From positions 1-64,000 of the forward strand of contig CACNJU010000008.1 of assembly GCA_902620895.1 (NCBI GenBank): a DNA stretch of 64,000 nt, written 5' to 3'. Source of the DNA: an uncultured Prochlorococcus sp. GTDB lineage: Bacteria; Cyanobacteriota; Cyanobacteriia; PCC-6307; Cyanobiaceae. Positions 34,811 through 45,481 of this stretch are shown here, piece by piece. The position numbers were made by a program, and so were the translations under genes. The notes below the pieces were generated by a model. The model worked only from the letters and a program-made list of their open reading frames with translations. It made no database searches and was not told the origin of the DNA. How positions within the stretch are numbered: the stretch's first letter is position 1; every line of letters starts with the position of its first letter.

Positions 34811-36390
34811 GATTTTATTTTCTGAATAATTAATGAATTTGGATTTGACCAATCGCCCTTAACTAAATAATTATCACTACCGAAACACATTTCACGGAGA
34901 ATGAAAAATATAGGTTCACTCACTGAATCATCAAATAATGCCGTTATATCATTTATAGAATATTCGCCACCTTCGTCTAATAAATTACTTACTTTTTGTT
35001 GATACTCAATAATATTTGCGGCTGCTTTCTTTCCAGCTTCAACTCCAGGTTGATCATATGCATTTATATTTACCAATTCAGCGTAGAAGGAAACAGCCCT
35101 CTCAAATAAAGCGATTAAGGCACCTAGTGAAAAACAATTTAACTTTTCTAACGTGATAGTGATACTTTGTCTGTTTTCACTAGAGAGTGCTGATCTGGTT
35201 CCTTGCAAAAAACCAGAAAGATATTCTTTAGGATTCTCTTTTTCATCAAAAATATAAGTAGATGGAGAATCTAATAATTCAATAAAAATACAAAAGAAAT
35301 TATCAATTCCATCTCTCAGTTGCTGAACATAAGCATGTTGATCTGTAGACCCTTTATTACCAAAAACGGAAATACCTTGATTAACTACTTCACCATTCCT
35401 ATTAAATTTCTTTCCTAATGATTCCATTACTAATTGCTGAAGATATTTACTAAATACCTGTAACCTATCTCTATAAGGTAATACGACCATATCTCTCTTT
35501 CCAATACCATCCCCAGTTAAGTACCATGCGGATGATAATAGTGCTGCTGGATTATTTTTAAAATCACTTATACGTGTGGCTTCATCCATTAATGATGCAC
35601 CTCTAATAAATTCAGATATATTTTCATTAATAAGAGCTAATGGAAGTAATCCAACAGAGCTTGTAATACTAGTTCTTCCTCCAACCCAATCTTGCAAATT
35701 AAATATTTTTAACCAATTTTCAGAAGTGGCTTTTTTAAATAACTTACTATCTTTCATAGTTATAGCTATAGCATTAGAATTCCATTCGAGTGAATTGCTT
35801 TCGCAGTGACTTTTAATAATTTCCATAGCAATTCTAGGTTCAGGCGTACCCCCTGATTTGCTTACTACTACAAATAATGTTGTTGATAATTTTTCAGATA
35901 ACTCTTCTAATTTTTCGCTAATTAAAAAAGGATCAACATTATCGATATAAGAAAAATTTAAGCCTCTAGAACACTTCTGCAGTGACTCCGTAATAAGTAA
36001 TGGTCCTAACCCACTTCCACCAATTCCGATCCATAAAACATCAGTATAATACTGATTGTTCTTATTCTTAATATCTCCATTTAAAATTTGTTTTCCAAAT
36101 TTAGAAATCGCATTAATATCGGCTCTAATTTCCTCTCCTATTTTTGAAGAGGGTGAAATTGATGGATTTCTAAGCCAATAATGTCCAACTTGTCTATTTT
36201 CATCAATATTTGAGATTGCACCATTTTCTAATTCATTTATTGATGAAAAAACATCTATAAATTTTTCTTCTAAATTTTTTATCTCTTTACTTGTGAAATT
36301 AATTTTGCTTATGTCTAACCAAATATTTAATTTTTTATCAAACCAAAGATAATTACAAAATTTATCCCAAGAGTTTAAATCTCCGTTCAT
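34807..36390 (-). CDS. pgi: Glucose-6-phosphate isomerase
   Basis: 527 residues. It interconverts glucose 6-phosphate and fructose 6-phosphate. Seen: [16 protein letters not shown] (about 118-133), [17 protein letters not shown] (about 172-188), [17 protein letters not shown] (about 236-252) and [17 protein letters not shown] (about 348-364), matching the phosphate-binding and catalytic loops. The C-terminal segment [17 protein letters not shown] carries the catalytic lysine. Length is slightly shorter than the E. coli enzyme (549). Confidence 0.95.
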   Translation of the reverse strand: MNGDLNSWDKFCNYLWFDKKLNIWLDISKINFTSKEIKNLEEKFIDVFSSINELENGAISNIDENRQVGHYWLRNPSISPSSKIGEEIRADINAISKFGKQILNGDIKNKNNQYYTDVLWIGIGGSGLGPLLITESLQKCSRGLNFSYIDNVDPFLISEKLEELSEKLSTTLFVVVSKSGGTPEPRIAMEIIKSHCESNSLEWNSNAIAITMKDSKLFKKATSENWLKIFNLQDWVGGRTSITSSVGLLPLALINENISEFIRGASLMDEATRISDFKNNPAALLSSAWYLTGDGIGKRDMVVLPYRDRLQVFSKYLQQLVMESLGKKFNRNGEVVNQGISVFGNKGSTDQHAYVQQLRDGIDNFFCIFIELLDSPSTYIFDEKENPKEYLSGFLQGTRSALSSENRQSITITLEKLNCFSLGALIALFERAVSFYAELVNINAYDQPGVEAGKKAAANIIEYQQKVSNLLDEGGEYSINDITALFDDSVSEPIFFILREMCFGSDNYLVKGDWSNPNSLIIQKIKS

Positions 36391-36572
36391 TTTATATATT
36401 TGTTTCTTTTATTTATTATCCAATTATATCTATAGGAATAGTACATAGATTTGAATCATTTAAATTTGTTTAAATTATTATCTTCAAATAAATATGTTTT
36501 TGAATATAAACAATTAAAGTTAAGGGTTTTTTTTATTTCATATGAATTTATCATTGGATAAAATAAAAAACT

Positions 36573-37229
36573 TTGGATAGATCATTTAATTACATTATTT
36601 CGCCTGAGATATCTGAATTTAGAAGATTTTCCCCAAAATTAAAAATAGGTGTACTTGCTTCTGGTAAAGGAACAAACTTTCAGGAATTAATTAATCTCTC
36701 AGAAAAAGGAGAATTAGATATAGATATAAAAGTTCTAATAACTAACAAAGATGATGCAGGTTGTATAAAGAGAGCTGAAACTAAAAAAATACCTCACAAA
36801 ATTATAAGAGGCAAAGACTTTCTGCAAAAAGAGGCATTTGAATTAGAAATTCTAAATACTTTAGTACATTACGATGTTGAACTTGTGGTTATGGCAGGCT
36901 GGATGAAAATTGTTACGCCATTTTTTATTAATAAATTTAAGAATAAGATAATAAATATTCACCCTTCATTACTTCCAGCATATAAAGGTGGTTCTGCGAT
37001 AAAGGACTCTATATTAAATGGTTCAAAAATAACTGGTTGTTCCGTACATTTTGTTGAAGAGGAGGTAGATAGTGGATCATTGATAATGCAAGCTGCATTG
37101 TCAATTAGAAAAGATGATGATTTTGAATCGCTTTCCAAAAGAATACAAATGCTTGAGCATAAAATTTTACCTCACTCAATCTCTCTTGCCGGTTTTTTGA
37201 TAAGAAGTAATTTTATGGAAAATTATTAG
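36573..37229 (+). CDS. purN: Phosphoribosylglycinamide formyltransferase
   Basis: 218 residues from a TTG start at 36573; the frame is closed 9 bases upstream by TAA, so no longer ATG form exists. PurN formylates GAR in purine synthesis with 10-formyl-THF. Its substrate loop is ASGKGTNFQEL (about 29-39), its catalytic block INIHPSLLPAYKGG (about 128-141), and VEEEVDSGSLIMQ carries the Asp. Family proteins usually start near KIGVLASG, so the first 20 residues are an extension. Convergent with argC, overlapping by 17 bases. Confidence 0.9.
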   Translation: MDRSFNYIISPEISEFRRFSPKLKIGVLASGKGTNFQELINLSEKGELDIDIKVLITNKDDAGCIKRAETKKIPHKIIRGKDFLQKEAFELEILNTLVHYDVELVVMAGWMKIVTPFFINKFKNKIINIHPSLLPAYKGGSAIKDSILNGSKITGCSVHFVEEEVDSGSLIMQAALSIRKDDDFESLSKRIQMLEHKILPHSISLAGFLIRSNFMENY

Positions 37230-38268
37230 TTAAATCAAGACCTTCATCCATTGAAAATCCACTCATAATATTTAAATTTTGAATTGCTTGCCCAGTCTGA
37301 CCTTTTAACAAATTATCAATTGCAGATAAAATAATAATCCTTCCATTTCGATTATCAACTTTAACAGAAAGGTAAATTTGGTTTGTATTTTTAACCCATT
37401 TTGTTGAAGGGTATGTATCTACAGGTAATACTTTAATATTTTTGAAATTTCTGTAATAATTATCCAAAAGAATTCTGCAATCATCAGAGGTTAACCCTGG
37501 ATCTCTTAATCTCCCATATATAGTCGAATGCATACCCCTTGAAATTGGAATCAAATGAGGCGTAAAAAGCAGTTCAATTTTATTTCCAGAAATTATAGAT
37601 GCTACTTGCTCTATCTCTGAGGTATGTCTATGGTTTATCAATCCATATGCTGATAAGCCTTCCCCACATTCTGATAAGAGTAGCTTTTGGTTTGGTTCTC
37701 GACCACCCCCAGAGGTTCCGCTTTTAGAGTCAATAACTATACCTTCATTTTCAATAATTCCTTGAGAGAGATAAGGAGCTAATGGAATTAGAGCAGATGT
37801 TGGATAACATCCTGGACAGGCAATTAATCTTCCTTTTGAAATGGCTTCTTTATTTATTTCAGGAAGACCGTAAATTGCCTCTTTACATAAATCATCATCA
37901 TTTCTTTTGTAAATGGCAGCTTCTTTGGAATATACTTTTTTCCATTCATCTAAAGACTTATATCTATAATCAGCAGATAAATCAATAACTTTAATTCCAC
38001 TATCTAATAATTTCCTTGTCAAAGTTGAAGATAAGCCATTTGGTAGGCAAAGCAAAGCAACATCTGCATTTTTTGAAACATTATCAACTGAAATTTCTTG
38101 TATATAAGGATCATTATCTAGATAAATAAAAGGGAAATTATCATTCCACTTTGATCCAGATGTTTTATTACCTCCTAAAAATGAAATTTTGTATTTTTTA
38201 TTCTTCTTTAAAAGATTTACCGCTTGAATACCGCCGTAACCAGTAGCACCTACTATTGCAACATTCAT
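37213..38268 (-). CDS. argC: N-acetyl-gamma-glutamyl-phosphate reductase
   Basis: 351 residues. ArgC reduces acetylglutamyl phosphate in arginine synthesis. N-terminal NADP-binding VAIVGATGYGGIQAVNLL, the catalytic Cys in IACPGCYPTSALIPLAPY (about 147-164), the GTSGGGREPNQKLL loop and NHRHTSEIEQ are intact. It is convergent with purN (17-base overlap) and divergent from ribBA. Confidence 0.95.
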   Translation of the reverse strand: MNVAIVGATGYGGIQAVNLLKKNKKYKISFLGGNKTSGSKWNDNFPFIYLDNDPYIQEISVDNVSKNADVALLCLPNGLSSTLTRKLLDSGIKVIDLSADYRYKSLDEWKKVYSKEAAIYKRNDDDLCKEAIYGLPEINKEAISKGRLIACPGCYPTSALIPLAPYLSQGIIENEGIVIDSKSGTSGGGREPNQKLLLSECGEGLSAYGLINHRHTSEIEQVASIISGNKIELLFTPHLIPISRGMHSTIYGRLRDPGLTSDDCRILLDNYYRNFKNIKVLPVDTYPSTKWVKNTNQIYLSVKVDNRNGRIIILSAIDNLLKGQTGQAIQNLNIMSGFSMDEGLDLTNNFP

Positions 38269-38356
38269 TTCTTGGAATTGGCTGACTTTGAGATAGGATT
38301 ATAAAGTGTTGAATTTAGGGTAACTAAAACACTATTTTTCTATATTGATAGGAATA

Positions 38357-39622
38357 ATGAAAGAAACAAGTCCCAAATCAAATAATGGAACAATTTTGGA
38401 TATAAATGAATCTTTTAAAATTGAATTTGATCCTATTAGTGATGCATTGGCAGCCATAAGAAATGGTGAATGCATCATTGTTGTAGATGATGAGAGAAGA
38501 GAAAATGAAGGAGATTTAATATGTGCGGCGCAGTTTGCAACTCCACAGCAAATTAATTTTATGGCTACTGAGGGACGTGGTCTTATATGCCTAGCCATGC
38601 AAGGTGAAAAACTTGACTCTTTAGATTTACCATTAATGGTTGATAGAAATACAGATGAAAATCAAACTGCTTTTACGATTTCAATTGATGCGGGACCTGA
38701 AAATAATGTTACTACTGGAATTTCTGCTGAAGATAGGGCAAAGACAATTCAAGTTGCTATAAACCCAAATACAAAACCCGATGACTTGAGAAGGCCAGGA
38801 CATATTTTTCCATTAAGAGCTAAAAAAGGTGGTGTATTAAAAAGAGCAGGTCATACTGAAGCGGCAGTAGATATTGCGGCAATGTCAGGTCTTTATCCTG
38901 CTGGAGTTATTTGCGAAATACAAAATCCTGATGGCTCCATGTCAAGACTTCCACAACTTAAAGAGTATGCAAAACAGTGGGGAATGAAATTAATATCCAT
39001 AGCTGATTTAATTAGTTATCGTTTTCAAACTGAGAGATTTGTATTTAGAAAATCTGATGCGGTACTTCCAAGTATTTTTGGTAATTTCAAAGCATATGGA
39101 TATGTTAATGAACTTGATGGTTCAGAGCACGTTGCATTAGTTAAACAAAAATCATCCAAATTAAGCGAACCCGTCTTAGTAAGAATGCATTCAGAGTGCT
39201 TAACTGGCGATGCTTTTGGATCTTTACGTTGTGATTGTCGACCCCAGTTAGAGGCTGCATTGTCAAGAATAGAAAAGGAGGAAGAAGGAGTTGTTGTTTA
39301 CTTGAGACAAGAAGGTAGAGGTATTGGTCTTATAAATAAATTAAAGGCTTATAGTTTACAGGATGGTGGATTAGACACTGTAGAAGCTAATGAAAAATTA
39401 GGTTTTCCAGCTGATCTAAGAAATTATGGAGTTGGAGCACAGATATTAACCGATCTAGGGATAAAAAAACTAAAATTACTTACAAATAATCCTAGAAAGA
39501 TTGCTGGATTAGGTGGTTATGGAATAGAAGTTATTGAGAGAGTTCCATTGGTTATTTGTCCAAACGATAATAATGCAGAATATTTGAGTGTAAAAAAAAA
39601 CCAAGTTAGGCCACATGATTGA
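38357..39622 (+). CDS. ribBA: Bifunctional DHBP synthase / GTP cyclohydrolase II
   Basis: 421 residues from the ATG at 38357; a TTG four codons upstream (38345) is possible but less likely. The N-terminal half makes dihydroxybutanone phosphate ([42 protein letters not shown]); the C-terminal half opens GTP, with zinc cysteines in [20 protein letters not shown] and the [15 protein letters not shown] block. Both start riboflavin synthesis. It overlaps the next gene by 8 bases, suggesting coupling. Confidence 0.95.
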   Translation: MKETSPKSNNGTILDINESFKIEFDPISDALAAIRNGECIIVVDDERRENEGDLICAAQFATPQQINFMATEGRGLICLAMQGEKLDSLDLPLMVDRNTDENQTAFTISIDAGPENNVTTGISAEDRAKTIQVAINPNTKPDDLRRPGHIFPLRAKKGGVLKRAGHTEAAVDIAAMSGLYPAGVICEIQNPDGSMSRLPQLKEYAKQWGMKLISIADLISYRFQTERFVFRKSDAVLPSIFGNFKAYGYVNELDGSEHVALVKQKSSKLSEPVLVRMHSECLTGDAFGSLRCDCRPQLEAALSRIEKEEEGVVVYLRQEGRGIGLINKLKAYSLQDGGLDTVEANEKLGFPADLRNYGVGAQILTDLGIKKLKLLTNNPRKIAGLGGYGIEVIERVPLVICPNDNNAEYLSVKKNQVRPHD

Positions 39623-40082
39623 TGAAGATATTTCTAACTCCAGGAATATCGATCCATTCATATCAATTTTTCTTGACGGAAAATATAAATCTATTGATCT
39701 AGTTCCAATAAAAAATGACGTTGTTAAGTTCTGTAGTTATAAGAACATTAATATCAAACTAGAAAGTACGCCAAGATTATTGGCTTTTTGGAATAGACCA
39801 AAATTAGTTTGGCGAATTTTGCATGATCAGAATAGAACCAATTCAAACATTACAGATGAAGAAATAAAGAATATAGAATCACTTATACAGTTTTTATCCA
39901 ATTATGAAAATAGTAAAAAGATAGGAATTATTGTTTCTAGAAACATTGAACAAGCATTACATCCAAAAAGTAGCATCAAACTAATCAATACTAAATTTAC
40001 TATTAATAATGAAATCTTATACTCATCTACAAGAAAATTTAATCTTGATAAAGAGACATTTAGTATTGTTTTTGAGGGATAA
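39615..40082 (+). CDS. Conserved picocyanobacterial hypothetical protein
   Basis: 155 residues, soluble, mixed alpha/beta, no recognised domain. It contains [41 protein letters not shown] and a C-terminal [20 protein letters not shown]. It overlaps the end of ribBA by 8 bases and is convergent with the cyclophilin gene, so translational coupling to ribBA is likely and a riboflavin-linked role is possible but unproven. Confidence 0.6.
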   Translation: MIDEDISNSRNIDPFISIFLDGKYKSIDLVPIKNDVVKFCSYKNINIKLESTPRLLAFWNRPKLVWRILHDQNRTNSNITDEEIKNIESLIQFLSNYENSKKIGIIVSRNIEQALHPKSSIKLINTKFTINNEILYSSTRKFNLDKETFSIVFEG

Positions 40083-40083
40083 A

Positions 40084-40524
40084 TTATTCCTTAAGGGTTG
40101 CCTTAATAATTTTTGAACCATTAGTAAGCTTTAGCACTACATCCATATCATCAGTCTTACCAAAAACAGTATGAACTCCATCAAGATGAGGCTGTGGTTC
40201 ATAAACGATGAAAAACTGACTACCACCTGTATTCTTTCCTGCATGAGCCATAGAAAGTGAGCCTTTTAGATGTTTATTAGAATTAATTTCACACTTAATA
40301 TTATATCCAGGCCCTCCAGTACCAGGCATCCCAGATGCTCCATCTCGAGTATTTGGACATCCACCCTGAGCCATAAATCCTGGAATAACTCTGTGAAATG
40401 CTAGACCATCATAAAAACCATCACTAATAAGGTTCGTAAAGTTCTTAACTGTATTAGGTGCGTCATTAGAAAAAAATTCAATGTTAATGTTCCCAACTTC
40501 TGTTTCAAATAATGCGGTTGTCAT
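40084..40524 (-). CDS. Peptidyl-prolyl cis-trans isomerase (cyclophilin)
   Basis: 146 residues, a single compact cyclophilin. [18 protein letters not shown] (about 42-59) carries the catalytic Arg and Phe, [19 protein letters not shown] (about 89-107) the central sheet, and [18 protein letters not shown] the C-terminal part. It speeds proline isomerisation in folding proteins; no signal peptide, so cytoplasmic. Confidence 0.95.
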   Translation of the reverse strand: MTTALFETEVGNINIEFFSNDAPNTVKNFTNLISDGFYDGLAFHRVIPGFMAQGGCPNTRDGASGMPGTGGPGYNIKCEINSNKHLKGSLSMAHAGKNTGGSQFFIVYEPQPHLDGVHTVFGKTDDMDVVLKLTNGSKIIKATLKE

Positions 40525-40561
40525 GTTTTATTTGTTAAATAATTTATTGATATCTTAGTAG

Positions 40562-40945
40562 CTAAAGCAACTTTTCAAGGTTTTCCTTAATGGTATTTAT
40601 ATCAATGTTATCTTTATTATTGTTTCTTTCTTCCTCCCAATTTTCAACTTCAAGGTTTTTCTGTGGTGGTGAAATTAATAATCTATCTTCTGCGGTTTTA
40701 GGTACGAAATTTTTTTCTACTAATTTGCATTCGTAATCTAATTTAATGCAGAAATCTTTTATTTCCTCTATGTTAATCATTTCAACTGTTGGCAGTGGGA
40801 AATCCTGAGCTTCTAGTAGACCACAATATCTTGTTGCATCATCCTTGTCTTCAAACATAAGAACAATGGTTCTTCCTTTAAGTTCGATTGAATGAATTCC
40901 TTCCTTATCTGTTCCTGAATTATATAAAAGAACAAATATGTTCAT
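40562..40945 (-). CDS. DUF3110 family protein
   Basis: 127 residues. FVLLYNSGTDKEGIHSIELKGRTIVLMFEDKDDATRYCGLLEAQDFP at the N-terminus is typical of DUF3110, a cyanobacterial and plant-plastid family of unknown function; a SPPQKNLEVENWEEE tail is acidic. It follows dnaJ on the same strand with a 33-base gap, so it may be cotranscribed with the dnaK-dnaJ pair. Confidence 0.82.
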   Translation of the reverse strand: MNIFVLLYNSGTDKEGIHSIELKGRTIVLMFEDKDDATRYCGLLEAQDFPLPTVEMINIEEIKDFCIKLDYECKLVEKNFVPKTAEDRLLISPPQKNLEVENWEEERNNNKDNIDINTIKENLEKLL

Positions 40946-40978
40946 AAGTGTCGATTTTTCTATTAATATAATATTTGA

Positions 40979-41905
40979 TTAAGAATCAGAAAGTGATAAT
41001 TCTTGTAATCTTGTATATAAAGCAATTTCTTCATCATTAATATCGGCAGGTATTACTACCAAGATTTCAACATATTGATCACCTACATTATCTTCGAAAG
41101 TTAAACCCCTACCTTTCAAACGTAACATCCTACCTGTAGATGATTTTGGTGGGACTTGAAGTGTGACATTTCCATCAAGAGTAGGAACCTCTACTGCACA
41201 ACCTAACAGAGCATCATGAGGAAATAACTCCAATTTATAAAGTACTCTTAAACCATCAATTCTCAGACCACTTTCCGTTTGAACTTTTAACTGTAAATAA
41301 TGATCTTTACCTCCTCTTGCAATATTTTCAAGTCTTAATCTCCATCCATCTCCAGCAAAAGGAGGTGTATCAACTTCTACTACTGTTTCATCTTCTAATT
41401 CTATTAGAATTGAGGCTCCATTTAAGGCCTCATCAGGAGTTAATTCGATAATGGTTTCAATATCTTTGTGAACTTTAACTGGAGGAGGTTCTTCTGGAGA
41501 TGTTGTAGGGTATTCATAATTATCAAATTCATCATTATTTGTATTTATGGATTCATCGTTTAATGGTTCATCATTATATTCGTCGTAATACTTTGAGGAG
41601 TATTCGTATCCAAATAATGAATCAAGATAATCTTGGAAATCAGGAAAACCAGTCTTGAAGTTATTATTTTCGTAATCTTCCTGGATATTTTTATCAGAAA
41701 TATTTTTATTTTTATTGGGATCACTTAGATATTCGTATGCTTGGTTAATTAATTTAAATCTTTCCTCTGCATTAAGATCATTTTTATTTAAATCTGGATG
41801 CCATTTTCTTGCTTCTCTACGAAAGGCCTTTTTAAGTTCTTTATTATCAAAATCAGGGGTTAAACCCAAAATCGACAAGTAGTCTTTTTTAGAGGAAATA
41901 GTCAT
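40979..41905 (-). CDS. dnaJ: DnaJ-class co-chaperone without zinc finger
   Basis: 308 residues from the Met at 41903-41905 ([15 protein letters not shown]); the frame reaches 41938 but the earlier Mets lie deep in dnaK. A J-domain with HPD in RKWHPDLNKND is followed by an acidic Asn-rich linker and the C-terminal substrate-binding domains (GASILIELEDETVVEVDTPP, SSTGRMLRLKGRGL). The Cys-rich zinc-finger domain of classical DnaJ is absent, as in CbpA-type proteins. The gene overlaps the dnaK 3' end by 17 bases, a direct sign of partnership. Confidence 0.9.
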   Translation of the reverse strand: MTISSKKDYLSILGLTPDFDNKELKKAFRREARKWHPDLNKNDLNAEERFKLINQAYEYLSDPNKNKNISDKNIQEDYENNNFKTGFPDFQDYLDSLFGYEYSSKYYDEYNDEPLNDESINTNNDEFDNYEYPTTSPEEPPPVKVHKDIETIIELTPDEALNGASILIELEDETVVEVDTPPFAGDGWRLRLENIARGGKDHYLQLKVQTESGLRIDGLRVLYKLELFPHDALLGCAVEVPTLDGNVTLQVPPKSSTGRMLRLKGRGLTFEDNVGDQYVEILVVIPADINDEEIALYTRLQELSLSDS

Positions 41906-43886
41906 TGTCCCATGGATCATCGTCCCTAGAATTACCATACCTCGAATTTCTATAATTTCTATTCATTTCATTATCCCAAGGATCATCATCCCAATAGTCA
42001 TCTGAAAAAAGTTCATCCTTTAATGATCCAAAAGTATTTTTTATGCTCTGTAAGGGATTATTATCAGTTTTCTTTTCTGCAGCAAATTTTCTGTTTAACC
42101 CGAATAATGCTTCTTGTAGAGCACTTACTGAAATTTCTAATTCTTGTGGATCATCGTCATCTATATATTCTTCAACATCTTGAATGGCTAATTCAACAGC
42201 TCGTTGTTGCCTTTCGGCCCCATAAGGGCCAAATTCTAATGAAGCATCCCTGAGTCTTCTCTCAGCTTGCGCAATAAGCGTTAAAGCACTATTCTTTCTA
42301 TCAATTACAGATCTTCTCTTCCTATCTTCATTAGCTTTTGCTTTGGCTTCTTCAATTATCGAATTTATTTCTTGTTCATTTAAATTAGAACCTCCAGAGA
42401 TTGTGACTGTTTGCTTTCTTCCAGTTGTTCTATCGGTTGCACTTACCTCTAGAAGACCATTAGCATCGATATCAAAAGCTACCTGGACTTGAGGTATACC
42501 TCTTGGAGCTGGAGGTATTCCTGATAGTCTAAATTTACCAAGTGATTTATTTTCAGAGGCTAAGGGCCTTTCTCCCTGCCGTACTTGAACAACCACTGAT
42601 GATTGATTAGCCTCGGAAGTACTAAAAACATCAGATTGTCTAACCGGTATTGGCGTATTACGAGGAATGAGTACCTTCATAAGACCACCAATAGTTTCTA
42701 AACCTAAAGATAAGGGAGTAACGTCATTTAGAAGTAAATCTTGTAAATCACCGCTAATAATTCCAGATTGTATCGCTGCTCCAACTGCTACGACTTCATC
42801 AGGATTAACAGATTGACAAGGATCATTTGGAACAAGAGTTTTTACTAATTGTTGAACCATTGGGATTCTTGTGCTGCCCCCTACAAGTACTACCTCATCA
42901 ATGTCTCCTGCGTTCCATCCAGAATCATCTAAAGCTATTTGCACAGGTTCTAATAATCTATCAAGTAAATCTTGTGATAATGATTCAAATATTTTTCTAT
43001 CTAAGGTTTCTTCAATATGTAACGGCCCCTCTTTACTTGTTGTGATAAATGGTAAAGATATTTTTGTTTTTTGTAATCCTGACAATTCACATTTAGCTTT
43101 TTCAGCAGCTTCAGTTAATCTCTGTAAAGCTTGTCTATCCCTTCTTAGATCTATATCATGATCAACTAGAAATTTTTCTGCAAGCCAATCAACTATTTTT
43201 GAATCGAAATTGTTTCCACCTAGCTGAGTATCACCACAAGTAGCTTTAACATCAAATACACCATTAGAAATTTTCAATAATGAAACATCAAATGTTCCTC
43301 CTCCTAAATCAAAAACCAAAACATTATTAGAAGAACTTTTTTCAAAACCATAAGCTAGAGCAGCAGCAGTGGGTTCATTTAGAATTCTATCTACTTTAAT
43401 ACCAGCTAATATTGCAGAATCCTTTGTAGCTTGCCTTTGAGATTCATTAAAGTAAGCAGGGACAGTAATAACTGCAGAATCAACAGTATCTCCAAGATAT
43501 GTTTCAGCATCATTAATTAATTTTCTAATCAATGAGCTCACTAATTCTTCTGGTGCATACTCTCTTTCTGTATTTGGACTAAGAACCCTAACATTTCCGT
43601 TTGTATTAGCCTTAACGTTGTAAGGAACAGAAATACTATTCTCATCTAATTCATCCCAGTCACTACCAATAAATCGTTTAAGATTATAAAAGGTATTCTT
43701 AGGATTTAGAACAAGTTGTCTTCTCGCTTGGTCTCCTATTACTATTTCCTTGTCTTTTGTAAATCCAACTATTGAAGGTGTAGTTCTAGAACCCTCAGAA
43801 TTTGCAATAACAATTGGACGTCCAGCTTCTATTACTCCAACAACAGAGTTAGTAGTACCTAAATCTATTCCAACTATTTGCCCCAT
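41889..43886 (-). CDS. dnaK: Hsp70 chaperone DnaK
   Basis: 665 residues. ATPase domain motifs [27 protein letters not shown] and [15 protein letters not shown] are intact; the substrate-binding domain begins near [14 protein letters not shown]. The C-terminal tail is unusual: acidic, Asp/Trp/Asn/Arg-rich, with the motif DDDPWDN twice. Cyanobacteria carry several DnaK paralogues; by size this resembles the DnaK1-type. Its 3' end overlaps dnaJ. Divergent from nothing upstream; a 212-base gap to tRNA-Ser holds its promoter. Confidence 0.95.
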   Translation of the reverse strand: MGQIVGIDLGTTNSVVGVIEAGRPIVIANSEGSRTTPSIVGFTKDKEIVIGDQARRQLVLNPKNTFYNLKRFIGSDWDELDENSISVPYNVKANTNGNVRVLSPNTEREYAPEELVSSLIRKLINDAETYLGDTVDSAVITVPAYFNESQRQATKDSAILAGIKVDRILNEPTAAALAYGFEKSSSNNVLVFDLGGGTFDVSLLKISNGVFDVKATCGDTQLGGNNFDSKIVDWLAEKFLVDHDIDLRRDRQALQRLTEAAEKAKCELSGLQKTKISLPFITTSKEGPLHIEETLDRKIFESLSQDLLDRLLEPVQIALDDSGWNAGDIDEVVLVGGSTRIPMVQQLVKTLVPNDPCQSVNPDEVVAVGAAIQSGIISGDLQDLLLNDVTPLSLGLETIGGLMKVLIPRNTPIPVRQSDVFSTSEANQSSVVVQVRQGERPLASENKSLGKFRLSGIPPAPRGIPQVQVAFDIDANGLLEVSATDRTTGRKQTVTISGGSNLNEQEINSIIEEAKAKANEDRKRRSVIDRKNSALTLIAQAERRLRDASLEFGPYGAERQQRAVELAIQDVEEYIDDDDPQELEISVSALQEALFGLNRKFAAEKKTDNNPLQSIKNTFGSLKDELFSDDYWDDDPWDNEMNRNYRNSRYGNSRDDDPWDNDYFL

Positions 43887-44098
43887 GATTTTAGATCGCT
43901 AAATTAAAGCAAAATTTACTAATAATTTAATTAATTTTTATCTTTGATATTTACATATAATAATAAAAATCAAATATTTTCAACTTAATTTAAATAAATA
44001 AGATTATTTATACCTTGTTTATGAGATTACTCTCTATTTTAAAAGATATTTTAAAGAAAAGGTGTTGATGGATTTAACCAAAATAAACTAATATAAAA

Positions 44099-44185
44099 CG
44101 GAGAGAGAGGGATTCGAACCCTCGATAAAGTTGCCTCTATACAGCATTTCCAGTGCTGCGCCTTCAACCACTCGGCCACCTCTCC
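44099..44185 (-). tRNA. tRNA-Ser (GGA anticodon)
   Basis: 87-base minus-strand tRNA with the long variable arm typical of serine. Acceptor GGAGAGG pairs TCTCTCC with one G-U, discriminator G, D-arm GCCGAGTGGTTGAAGGC, anticodon loop CTGGAAA with GGA, variable arm ATAGAGGCAACTTTATC region, T-arm GAGGG TTCGAAT CCCTC. No CCA encoded. It reads UCC and UCU. Confidence 0.95.
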
Positions 44186-44234
44186 CAAGATAATCATTTT
44201 AACCCTTAATCATCCCATTTTAGAGGAAAGTTAT

Positions 44235-44609
44235 TTGAAAAAGACTTTCACAGTCACGATTAAAAATAAGGAAACCGGAAAGTTCTATCAAGAGCAGGTT
44301 AATAGTGATGATTACATACTTAAGGAATTTGAAAAGAAAGGTTTCAAACTTGCATTTTCATGTAGAAATGGTTGCTGTACAAGTTGTGCAGTTAAAATTA
44401 AATCAGGTACATTACAACAACCTGAAGCCATGGGTGTATCTCAGTCTTTAAAAGACAAAGGCTATGCACTTCTTTGTGTCGCCAAAGCAACTTCAGATCT
44501 TGAGGTAGAAACTACATATGAAGATGAAGTTTACGATTTACAATTTGGACAATATTTTGGGAGGGGAAATACAAGAGTTGCGCCACCTTGGGAATTTGAG
44601 GAAGATTAA
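44235..44609 (+). CDS. 2Fe-2S ferredoxin, plant type
   Basis: 124 residues from a TTG start at 44235; an AGGAAAG Shine-Dalgarno 4 bases upstream supports it. The cluster loop is SCRNGCCTSCAVK (Cys43, Cys48, Cys51) with the fourth ligand Cys81 in LLCVAKA, as in plant-type ferredoxins. The C-terminal extension (YDLQFGQYFGRGNTRVAPPW) is longer than in photosynthetic PetF (about 97), so it may serve another electron acceptor. It is 5 bases upstream of the inositol-monophosphatase-family gene. Confidence 0.9.
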   Translation: MKKTFTVTIKNKETGKFYQEQVNSDDYILKEFEKKGFKLAFSCRNGCCTSCAVKIKSGTLQQPEAMGVSQSLKDKGYALLCVAKATSDLEVETTYEDEVYDLQFGQYFGRGNTRVAPPWEFEED

Positions 44610-44614
44610 CTAAC

Positions 44615-45463
44615 ATGTTTGAATTAAGTGGAATAGAGGAACTTTCAAATCAAGTAAACTTACCTATTTTGTATGAAATAGCCAAGAATTCCGCTCAAAT
44701 TGGTAATGAAATTTTAAAATTTAATTATAATAAAATTCAGAAAATAACTTCAAAGGGTAGAAAAGGTGATTTAGTTACCAATGTAGATTTGGAAGTTGAA
44801 AATAAAATAAAAGAATATTTATTAGAAGAGACACCAAACATATCTATAAATGCAGAGGAATCGGGTAAATTAAATAAATCTTCGGATTTAACGTGGTGTA
44901 TAGACCCATTAGACGGTACAACAAATTATTCCCATGGATATCCTTTTTTTGGGACTTCTATTGGTCTTGTATATAAAAATTTGCCAATTATAGGAGCTAT
45001 ATCTGTACCTTATTTAAATGAACTATATTCAGCTTGTATAGGTTTAGGCTCATTCTGCAATGATAGTGAACTTAAAGTATCGAACCCCTCTAATCTTTCT
45101 GATAGTCTACTTGTAACAGGTTTCTCTTATGACAGATTTGAGACAGAGGATAATAATTATGCTGAATTTTGTTACTTAACACATAAAACTAGAGGCGTTA
45201 GAAGAGGAGGTGCAGCAGCAGTTGATCTAGCATTTGTTGCGGCAGGTAAGGTTGATGGATATTGGGAAAGAGGATTGGAAGTATGGGACTTAGCAGCCGG
45301 TGCTATTATTGTTAAAGAGGCTGGTGGTATTATTTCTGATTATCCATCAGGCGAATTTAATTTAAGTTCAGGAAGAATTTTAGCTTGTTCTCCCAGCCTT
45401 GAGAATGAATTAAAAAATGAGCTAGGTAAAGTCTCTCCATTAAAAAAAAATCTCTATACCTAA
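44615..45463 (+). CDS. Inositol monophosphatase family protein
   Basis: 282 residues. The metal-binding motifs are visible: AEESGKLNKSSDLTW (Glu), CIDPLDGTTNYSHGYPFF (Asp-Pro-Leu-Asp-Gly-Thr) and WERGLEVWDLAAGAIIVKEAGG (Trp-Asp). It hydrolyses inositol phosphate or a related sugar phosphate; the cyanobacterial SuhB-like and bifunctional FBP/IMPase groups share this fold, so the substrate is unclear. Between the ferredoxin and hisZ genes, same strand. Confidence 0.9.
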   Translation: MFELSGIEELSNQVNLPILYEIAKNSAQIGNEILKFNYNKIQKITSKGRKGDLVTNVDLEVENKIKEYLLEETPNISINAEESGKLNKSSDLTWCIDPLDGTTNYSHGYPFFGTSIGLVYKNLPIIGAISVPYLNELYSACIGLGSFCNDSELKVSNPSNLSDSLLVTGFSYDRFETEDNNYAEFCYLTHKTRGVRRGGAAAVDLAFVAAGKVDGYWERGLEVWDLAAGAIIVKEAGGIISDYPSGEFNLSSGRILACSPSLENELKNELGKVSPLKKNLYT

Positions 45464-45481
45464 AATTAGTTAAATATCAAA

